From an uncultured Porphyromonadaceae bacterium (lineage in GTDB: Bacteria > Bacteroidota > Bacteroidia > Bacteroidales > Muribaculaceae), in contig CABQCA010000021.1 in assembly GCA_902462525.1 (NCBI GenBank), positions 1 through 21,557 on the forward strand: DNA of 21,557 nucleotides. Reading direction: 5' to 3'. Shown piece after piece: positions 16,862 to 21,557 of this stretch. Below the pieces are notes generated by a model that worked only from the letters and a program-made list of their open reading frames with translations, did not search any database and was not told the DNA's origin. Every line of letters begins with the position of its first letter. The first letter of the stretch is position 1. A program made the position numbers and the translations under genes.

Positions 16862-17239
16862 ATGATAAAGAAAGAGCAAGCCGGTTCGATAATAGAGATG
16901 TGTCCTGTCAGAAATGTAATAGCACGTTTCGGTAACAAGTGGGCGCTTCTGACTGTGCTTATTATCGGCGAACAGGGTGTTGTGCGGTTCAACGAGCTTA
17001 GCCGGCTGATTCCTGACGTTTCGTCGAGGGTGCTGTCGTCGACACTGCGCACACTGGAGGCCGATGGTTTTATCGACCGCAAAGTCTATGCCGTGGTGCC
17101 TCCTAAAGTAGAATACAGGCTTACCGAAGTCGGGAAATCGCTCCTTCCGCTCATTCAGCAGCTTACGGAATGGGCTCAGGCCAACATGAAAAGAGTGATG
17201 AATCACCGCAAGGAATACGGAGAGCCGCATGTGCAGTGA
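16862..17239 (+). CDS. HxlR-family winged-helix transcriptional regulator
   Basis: A 125-aa DNA-binding protein of the HxlR/MarR-like group, usually a dimeric repressor. The motif EMCPVRNVIARFGNKWALL marks the family start and contains Cys14, the position where several members sense thiol-reactive stress. The winged helix spans about 25-95, with RFNELSRLIPDVSSRVLSSTLR as helix-turn-helix, LEADGFIDR leading to the wing, and PPKVEYRLTEVGKSL. A C-terminal helix (LIQQLTEWAQANM) would form the dimer interface. It is divergent from the cupin gene, and dyads sharing a GTTAC core lie in both promoters. Regulation of the cupin and of itself is inferred from this layout; the inducing signal is unknown. 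Confidence 0.9.
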   Translation: MIKKEQAGSIIEMCPVRNVIARFGNKWALLTVLIIGEQGVVRFNELSRLIPDVSSRVLSSTLRTLEADGFIDRKVYAVVPPKVEYRLTEVGKSLLPLIQQLTEWAQANMKRVMNHRKEYGEPHVQ

Positions 17240-17280
17240 AAGAAGATAGGATTTCTGAGCCGGAATAACAGCATCGGTAA

Positions 17281-17321
17281 TCGGACAGCCCGGACGTCTT
17301 TTTCACGCCCGGGCTGTCCGA
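17281..17321. terminator. Hairpin between convergent genes, likely bidirectional terminator
   Basis: TCGGACAGCCCGG (17281-17293) pairs perfectly with CCGGGCTGTCCGA (17309-17321) around a 15-nt loop, giving a 13-bp GC-rich stem. It lies midway between the stops of the HxlR gene and the convergent DUF3861 gene. Neither side has a T-run, so termination is probable but not proved. Confidence 0.6.
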
Positions 17322-17342
17322 TGGTAATGGAGAACCGGAATG

Positions 17343-17645
17343 TCAGCCGATGTATTGTTCCTTGAAAGCTTTTTTGAATTCCTCGAAGACAGGATAGAAA
17401 TCAGCGAAAACATTGCTGACACCGGAGCATTTCTTGAGGGCATGGTGGAGCAGACGGATACCCAGAACGAGTTCCTGAGCATGTTTTTCTGATATGTCAC
17501 CTCTTACAAGAGTTTTTTCGACCATAGCGGCGAGATCGTGATGACCGCCAAAGTTGAAATTCATTACTTCCTGAATTTTACCATCCACAACTTCGGTGAT
17601 GTTGAAATGGTAGGAACGTTTTTCTTTATTACAGTTACAATCCAT
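17343..17645 (-). CDS. DUF3861-like small protein
   Basis: A 100-aa soluble protein with no signal peptide or membrane segment. It matches my memory of DUF3861 in order: an N-terminal beta hairpin (YHFNITEV), the HHDLAAMVEK motif, a helix with ELVLGIRLLHHAL, and a C-terminal VFADFYPVFEEFKKAFK. The N-terminal MDCNCNKEK is a Cys-rich addition that might bind metal or be redox-active; this is speculative. It stands alone after the upstream CorC-like gene (164-bp gap) and ends at a terminator-like hairpin. I could not find a consensus promoter. Biochemical function of the family is unknown. Confidence 0.7.
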   Translation of the reverse strand: MDCNCNKEKRSYHFNITEVVDGKIQEVMNFNFGGHHDLAAMVEKTLVRGDISEKHAQELVLGIRLLHHALKKCSGVSNVFADFYPVFEEFKKAFKEQYIG

Positions 17646-17809
17646 ATTATTGAGTTATTTTGTCGTTTACTCGAATAACATTGACTTCTCACGAAATGTT
17701 CCGCACAAACAGTTAAAAGACCTTCGGAATATCTAAACAGATCTTATGCCATACCGCGGCCGGCGACTAAGCCAAGACTATGGCCGACGAAACATGAGTT
17801 CTCTGAACA

Positions 17810-19096
17810 TCACAAGGCGCTCTCGGTGTCTGTTTTGGCCACTGCGACCTTGTCGATGCGGGCACGGTCCATGTCGGCCACTTCGAGGCGAAAGCAATTC
17901 CACATTATGAGGTCGCCTTCGACCGGAACTTTTCTCAAGGCCTCGAGTATTAATCCGCCTATGGTCGTGTAGGACGAAGGCTTGTACAAATCCTCTCTCC
18001 CGAAATATTCCAGAAAATCGTAGACAGGACACTGACCATCCACAAGCCATTCCTCTTTGTCGGTACGCTTGATTATTATCGGACTGTCGTCGCCCTGCGC
18101 GATGCTGCCAATAAGCCCGTCGAGGATATCCCGGAGAGTGACAACGCCTTGGAAATTACCATACTCATCATATATAAGCGCTGAGTGTTCGCTGGAATTC
18201 CGGAACGTTTCCAACGCATCATAGAAAGTCATGGTGTCGGGCAAGCACAGACCGGAAGACAGTTCTCTCCCGATATTGAAATCCGACTTTCCGAGAGATA
18301 ATATCAGCTGTTTGAGCGATACTACGCCACATATTTCCTTTCTGTCGCAGTCAAAGACGGGATAGGAAGAATGCAGGTCGTTGGCAAGTACTTTTCGGAT
18401 ACTGTCCACATCCATATCCAGGCACAGCGATATCACATCTTTTCGGCTTGTCATGATGGCATCAATGCGACTGTCACCCATTACAAGAGCTCGTTCCATG
18501 ATATCCTGTTCGACGGCACGGACCTCTCCGGCGTCGGCGCCTTCCCTGATAAGCGATTTTATTTCATCCTCAGTTACTTTCGGCGACGTTTCGCCGATGT
18601 TGAGAAACCGGACCAGCACAGAAGTGGAGGCCGACAGCAGCCAGACGACCGGATATGCGATTACCGAAAGTGTTTTCATGGGTTTCGCCACGATTTTAGC
18701 TATGGCATCGGCTTTACCCATGCCGATACGTTTTGGAACGAGCTCTCCGACCACAATCGACAGATAGGTCACAAATACCACTATAATGACTCTGGAAAGA
18801 TTCAGTGCCGGATGCGGAGCCACACCCAGACGTGTAAGATAGTCGCCGAGCTCAATCGCTACAGTGGCGCCTGAGAAAAGACCTGTGAGGATTCCGATGA
18901 GAGTAATTCCGATCTGAACGGTGGATAGGAAGCGATCCGGCTCGCCCTGCAGTTTCAACGCAGTGGCTGCATTGCGGCTGCCGCTCTTTGCATCGGCAGT
19001 CAGTTTTGACTTTCGTGCGGAAATAAGAGCTACCTCCGACATGGAGAATACTCCGTTGAGAAGAATCAATGTGATGATTATAAGCAGATCGTACAT
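17810..19096 (-). CDS. CorC/HlyC-type CNNM-CBS membrane protein
   Basis: A 428-aa inner-membrane protein of the hemolysin C/CorC group, linked to magnesium or other cation export or homeostasis. The CNNM (DUF21) domain covers about 1-195, with about four hydrophobic segments (near residues 2-22, 60-80, 100-125 and 140-160). It carries the family motifs MSEVALISARKSKL and VGELVPKRIG. A linker with TEDEIKSLIREGADAGEV leads into a pair of CBS domains (about 205-325; motifs SSYPVFD and YDEYGNFQGVVTLRDIL), which usually sense nucleotides. The C-terminal CorC/HlyC domain (about 345-425) ends the protein. Older annotations as hemolysin are not supported as a function. Start, length and domain order are normal. 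Confidence 0.92.
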   Translation of the reverse strand: MYDLLIIITLILLNGVFSMSEVALISARKSKLTADAKSGSRNAATALKLQGEPDRFLSTVQIGITLIGILTGLFSGATVAIELGDYLTRLGVAPHPALNLSRVIIVVFVTYLSIVVGELVPKRIGMGKADAIAKIVAKPMKTLSVIAYPVVWLLSASTSVLVRFLNIGETSPKVTEDEIKSLIREGADAGEVRAVEQDIMERALVMGDSRIDAIMTSRKDVISLCLDMDVDSIRKVLANDLHSSYPVFDCDRKEICGVVSLKQLILSLGKSDFNIGRELSSGLCLPDTMTFYDALETFRNSSEHSALIYDEYGNFQGVVTLRDILDGLIGSIAQGDDSPIIIKRTDKEEWLVDGQCPVYDFLEYFGREDLYKPSSYTTIGGLILEALRKVPVEGDLIMWNCFRLEVADMDRARIDKVAVAKTDTESAL

Positions 19097-19174
19097 AGTG
19101 ACAATACAGACGTTTTCACTAAATGTAACAATCTTTCACCGTCATTGTTTTATCATTCGATCAGTCCCATTTGT

Positions 19175-19624
19175 CTACGTTCCTTTTTTAAGCGATAAAT
19201 CAAGCAGGAGAACGGCATGTTCTTTTTCTTCCGGAGGGGCGTCTTTCGGACGCCATGCCACAATAAAGCGGATGGTGGCATACGATGCGGAATAGCCTTT
19301 GTCGCCCCAAAAGTTTAGTTCACCCTGCATTTTCTGCGATAATTGAGCAACGGCCTGATTCGTCCGGCAGTCAAAAAGATAGTAATTGTCGTAGCGAAGT
19401 GTTCGGCCTGCACGAAGGGAGAGAATCTCATTTTTCCGGGTTTTGAAAAAACCGAGGTTTACATCTTTGTGGGACAGTTGCAGAACAATCTCGTCAGGGA
19501 GCCCGTACTGATGTTGGCATACAAGATGCTCATCAGCGGGCATATGGTCGAAAAGCGAGCAGTCTGTGTGAACGAACAGACGCTCTTTCGCACGGGTGAG
19601 CCCTACATAATATCGGCGAAGCAC
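19175..19624 (-). pseudogene. C-terminal stub of a UvrD-like helicase
   Basis: The frame begins (GTG at 19624) almost directly with RRYYVGLTRAKERLFVHT, which is motif VI of superfamily 1 UvrD/PcrA-type helicases and normally sits near the end of a much longer protein. In Bacteroidales such tails also occur on large RecQ/UvrD fusions. The remaining 130 residues are a mixed beta-rich tail (LSHKDVNLGFF, LRAGRTLRYDNYYLFD, GYSASYATIRFIVAWRP). All ATPase motifs I to V are missing. Upstream, the frame meets a stop at 19651-19649 and the YafQ-type toxin gene ends at 19630, so the helicase is cut at the toxin-antitoxin cassette. It should be inactive even if expressed. Confidence 0.75.
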
Positions 19625-19629
19625 ATATA

Positions 19630-19899
19630 TCAGAATAGTTCGGAATGTTTACCGAAACGGACGAGTTTTATTATGCCGGCTTCTTTATCCCACCAAATCA
19701 AAAGTGTATCGCTTTCTACGTGGCATTCCATATAGCCCTAATAATTGCCGGTCAATAAATGCGGCCGATTTTCATCAGGCACAGGCAATCCCTCTGCCAA
19801 CAGGTTAAGTATGGTTTCTAATTTGTCGATAACCGCAACTTTCTGCTTGTAGCGTTTAAGGTCTTTCTTAAATTGAGACGTTAGTTTAAGTTCATTCAT
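19630..19899 (-). pseudogene. YafQ-family toxin with internal stop codon
   Basis: Too interrupted to appear as one open frame. The ATG at 19899 overlaps the antitoxin stop (ATGA). It reads MNELKLTSQFKKDLKRYKQK, 53 codons in all to GNY, then TAG at 19740-19738. The same frame resumes with GYMECHVESDTLLIW and ends KLVRFGKHSELF before TGA at 19632-19630. The 90-codon layout, the NRPHLLTGNY-x-GYxECHVE core and the C-terminal RxGxHSELF fit RelE/YafQ mRNA interferases that cleave ribosome-bound mRNA. Likely catalytic residues (His47, the His of ECHVE, the late Arg and His) are kept; a Thr stands where YafQ has Trp68. The stop replaces a residue usually Lys or Arg, one base from AAG. A simple nonsense mutation seems likely. 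Confidence 0.8.
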
Positions 19900-20144
19900 A
19901 ACGAGTCAACAAAGTTGCGGAAACTTTTCATGTCAAGAGTCTCGAGATTGTCCGAAGTCTCCGCTTCTTTCATTGCTTCGAGAGTAATTTTGTTAGGGCG
20001 TTCAGATACAAATGCCATGAGAACGCTTTCAACAAGATTATTCAGGCTGCGGTTATGGCGTTTTGCCTCAGCCTGTAACCTTGCAAGAAGGTCTTCACTA
20101 AGTCGAAAAGAAGTCTGTTTGCGGATAGAAGATGTTGTATTCAT
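19896..20144 (-). CDS. Ribbon-helix-helix antitoxin
   Basis: An 82-aa DNA-binding antitoxin. The N-terminal ribbon KQTSFRLSEDLLARLQAEAK and the helix HNRSLNNLVESVLMAF make a typical RHH/Arc-type fold (about 8-50). The acidic C-terminal tail (EAMKEAETSDNLETLDMKSF) is the kind of segment that wraps and blocks a RelE/YafQ toxin. The last codons overlap the toxin ATG by 4 nt, which couples their translation. A full-consensus promoter precedes it with a leader of about 17 nt. It would neutralise the toxin and repress its own operon. Because the partner toxin carries a stop codon, it may now be an orphan antitoxin able to act on related toxins. Confidence 0.85.
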   Translation of the reverse strand: MNTTSSIRKQTSFRLSEDLLARLQAEAKRHNRSLNNLVESVLMAFVSERPNKITLEAMKEAETSDNLETLDMKSFRNFVDSL

Positions 20145-20165
20145 AGCTCAATTATATTAGTAGTG

Positions 20166-20196
20166 CAAAAGTAGTACATTTGTATAACACATCAAA
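20166..20196 (-). promoter_or_regulatory. Promoter of the toxin-antitoxin operon
   Basis: On the minus strand, TTTG (20193-20196), a 19-nt spacer and TACTTTTG (20166-20173) match the Bacteroidetes consensus exactly. The start point would be near 20161, with the antitoxin ATG at 20144. AGTAGT occurs twice nearby and might be part of an autorepression site. Confidence 0.7.
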
Positions 20197-20702
20197 ACAA
20201 AAAAGGTTAAAAGTGACTTGGAGAATAATACGGCTGTATTTCCACCGTATCAAAATAATCTTTTAGATAGGAACGACGCGAAAAACAGCGTGTTATGGTA
20301 ACCCGTTGGATTTCAATTCGATGTCAGAACAGTGATGGCAATGCTCCCCCTCCGCGATTTTCGGTAAAGTGTCGAAGGTTATACGACAGTTTATCGGCTG
20401 ATGTCAATACTCCTTTTTGTTTATGTCGTTAGTTTTACGCCAGTTAATTTTGCCGTAAAATGCGGTAAAATGCGTAAAAAAAGAGTTGAACTATCGCAAA
20501 CCGCGACGTTCAACTCCTTGATATTCCTTAGTTTAGCTCCCTGATAATCAGGCTAATATTCGTCTTCGTTGAAGAATAGATTAAATACTAATTATAAGAT
20601 GATTACATAATTATTGTCTGAAATAGACAAGTGTATTTTGCGGTAAAAACCTATGGAATGCAACGGCATTTTTCATCGATATTGCCGTTATAGAGGAAAA
20701 AA
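20197..20702. other. AT-rich gene-free segment with repeats
   Basis: I find no convincing gene here. It holds a run of related 10-mers (TGCCGTAAAA, TGCGGTAAAA, TGCGTAAAAA at 20451-20480; TGCGGTAAAA again at 20639-20648). TTTTACG (20433-20439) is an inverted partner of CGTAAAA (20454-20460). AACGGCA (20662-20668) and TGCCGTT (20683-20689) form a hairpin just after the stop of the next minus-strand gene. A minus-strand terminator lies at 20476-20516. A 27-codon minus-strand frame (20324-20407, TTG start) could be a relic. The content suggests decayed mobile or intergenic DNA. Confidence 0.5.
20476..20516 (-). terminator. Intrinsic terminator on the minus strand
   Basis: Read on the minus strand, GAGTTGAAC (20516-20508), an inner TCGC/GCGA stem around a 5-nt loop, then GTTCAACTC (20491-20483) is followed by seven T (20482-20476). 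This is a classic rho-independent terminator. It lies about 190 nt past the stop at 20703, so it probably ends that transcript with a long 3' tail, or ends a small RNA made in between. Confidence 0.75.
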
Positions 20703-21557
20703 TTATTTCTTTTTGGCTTCTTTTTCATCGTCGGACACTTTCACGTCGGGCCGGTCGTCAATGTAATCGTGGGTCTTGAGGTATTCTTCGTAAAGGTCCA
20801 GGATTCTTGACGGATTGTCCCGCAGTTCGTTGCAGTGAGCTTTAGCGTCGGGGCAGTCGCCATAATATTCTTTCAGCATTCTGTGGAATTCTGGAGCGGC
20901 GTCTTTCATATAGTGGTAGAGCAGGGCAAAGCTCAGAGAGCCGTTGGAAAAGAGCATAAACGCGCCTTTGGCACCCTCGAAATATACGCCTACCACAGGG
21001 ACGAGACGGCTGATGGGGTTTCTGCCGCCGGAGGTCTCCCATACTTCATATTTGATTATACTGCCTGCCGGACGCCTGTCCCACAGCCATGTAAATCCGC
21101 GTGTATAATTTTTGGCCTTGAACATGCGCGGAGCATTCACCGACATGGATACTCTGGTATTGGGCGCTATGTTGTTGTCGAACCACCGTATCTCGCTGAC
21201 TTCATCTGCGGAATAGCGTGACCTCTTACTGTCGGGTTCCTCGCTTATGTTGATGTACTGCAGCAGCGTGCCCGATTTCGAGAACAGGTTTTTGGCTATC
21301 GTCTTGGCGTCGTTGTGAAGATAACCGCAGATGGTGTCGCCGTCCATTTTCACTACGCGCACGTAGTTGTCGGGATATTCCCGTCCCAGAAGATACTTAA
21401 GCCGAGCTTCGAGCCTAGTGTCGCCTCCCGATATTCCGGCTATTCTTGTGGCGAACTTATCTGGGTCCATATCGTAGGGATTCTTCAGGTCGTATTTCTT
21501 ACCCTCGTGGTCCACTATCAGTTTCCGGTCATCGTAGAACCACAGGCCACCGTCGGG
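20703..21557 (-). CDS. Hypothetical protein, 5' end beyond window
   Basis: The minus-strand frame is open to the window edge (the earliest codons read PDGGLWFYDDRKLIVDHEGK), so the gene starts beyond 21557; the GTG at 21515 is internal. About 284 residues are visible and I do not recognise a family. One stretch, VKMDGDTICGYL followed by YSADEVSEIRWFD, resembles beta-rich repeats seen in secreted Bacteroidales proteins of unknown function. The middle is hydrophobic-aromatic (GFTWLWDRRPAGS, VGVYFEGAKGAFMLFSNGS). The C-terminus is helical and highly charged (KVSDDEKEAKKK). No membrane segment is evident in the visible part; a signal peptide, if any, would be upstream. It ends 190 nt before a minus-strand terminator. 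Confidence 0.75.
   Translation of the reverse strand, partial: PDGGLWFYDDRKLIVDHEGKKYDLKNPYDMDPDKFATRIAGISGGDTRLEARLKYLLGREYPDNYVRVVKMDGDTICGYLHNDAKTIAKNLFSKSGTLLQYINISEEPDSKRSRYSADEVSEIRWFDNNIAPNTRVSMSVNAPRMFKAKNYTRGFTWLWDRRPAGSIIKYEVWETSGGRNPISRLVPVVGVYFEGAKGAFMLFSNGSLSFALLYHYMKDAAPEFHRMLKEYYGDCPDAKAHCNELRDNPSRILDLYEEYLKTHDYIDDRPDVKVSDDEKEAKKK

Noticed and set aside
17740..17800. Weak GCCAT/ATGGC hairpin after the CorC-like gene
   Set aside because: Only about six base pairs, a long loop and no T-run; not enough to call a terminator.
20175..20182. TACATTTG on the plus strand as a promoter -7 element
   Set aside because: No -33 element at 19-21 bp and no gene downstream on that strand; it falls in the spacer of the minus-strand TA promoter.
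20324..20407. A 27-codon minus-strand frame starting TTG
   Set aside because: It looks mildly protein-like but is too short, its GGAG is too close to the start to be a ribosome site, and no family is recognisable.
20445..20452. TAATTTTG on the plus strand as a promoter for a small RNA
   Set aside because: The nearest TTTG is 25 bp away, outside the usual spacing, and the following hairpin has its T-tract only on the other strand.

Overview
The window looks like a chromosomal segment of a gut Bacteroidales bacterium, plausibly Muribaculaceae or a relative. This is inferred from four things. There is a complete SusC/SusD-type glycan-uptake locus. Promoters fit the Bacteroidetes form TTTG-N19-21-TAnnTTTG. 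Leaders are A-rich and lack Shine-Dalgarno sites. GC content is moderate, about half by eye. I made no database comparison.

Layout. (1) Bases 2-2284 hold the 3' part of sbcC, a DNA-repair nuclease subunit with its zinc hook and C-terminal ATPase half. (2) Bases 2332-14448 form a polysaccharide utilization locus (PUL), all on the plus strand. It starts with a membrane-anchored SusR-like regulator (DUF6377 type) whose promoter almost touches its start codon. A separate promoter preceded by repeated TACATTT boxes then drives a tight five-gene operon: susC, susD, a SusE/SusF-like lipoprotein with five carbohydrate-binding modules, a GH27-like lipoprotein glycosidase broken by a frameshift, and a SusB-like GH97 alpha-glucosidase. 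The likely flow is surface binding and cleavage of an alpha-glucan (possibly alpha-1,6-rich), import by SusCD, and periplasmic hydrolysis by GH97. No GH13 enzyme lies in the locus, so it is not a standard starch (sus) system. (3) Bases 14449-14633 are a large hairpin built from an 8-bp repeat, fitted between the stop codons of two convergent genes.

(4) Bases 14627-17645 carry accessory genes: a TlpA-like thioredoxin protein on the minus strand, a possible 56-codon ORF, a cupin protein, a divergent HxlR regulator with candidate operators in the shared promoter region, a terminator-like hairpin, and a DUF3861 protein. (5) Bases 17810-19096 encode a CorC/HlyC-type CNNM-CBS membrane protein. (6) Bases 19175-20196 are a decayed patch. 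It holds the C-terminal stub of a UvrD-like helicase, abutted by a ribbon-helix-helix/YafQ toxin-antitoxin pair whose toxin has an in-frame TAG while its promoter and antitoxin look intact. (7) Bases 20197-20702 are an AT-rich gene-free stretch with repeats and a good minus-strand terminator. (8) Bases 20703-21557 hold the 3' part of an unrecognised minus-strand gene.

The most notable items are the unusual PUL with a five-module glycan-binding protein and a frameshifted GH27-like enzyme, the 8-bp-periodic hairpin, and the TA operon with a nonsense-mutated toxin.
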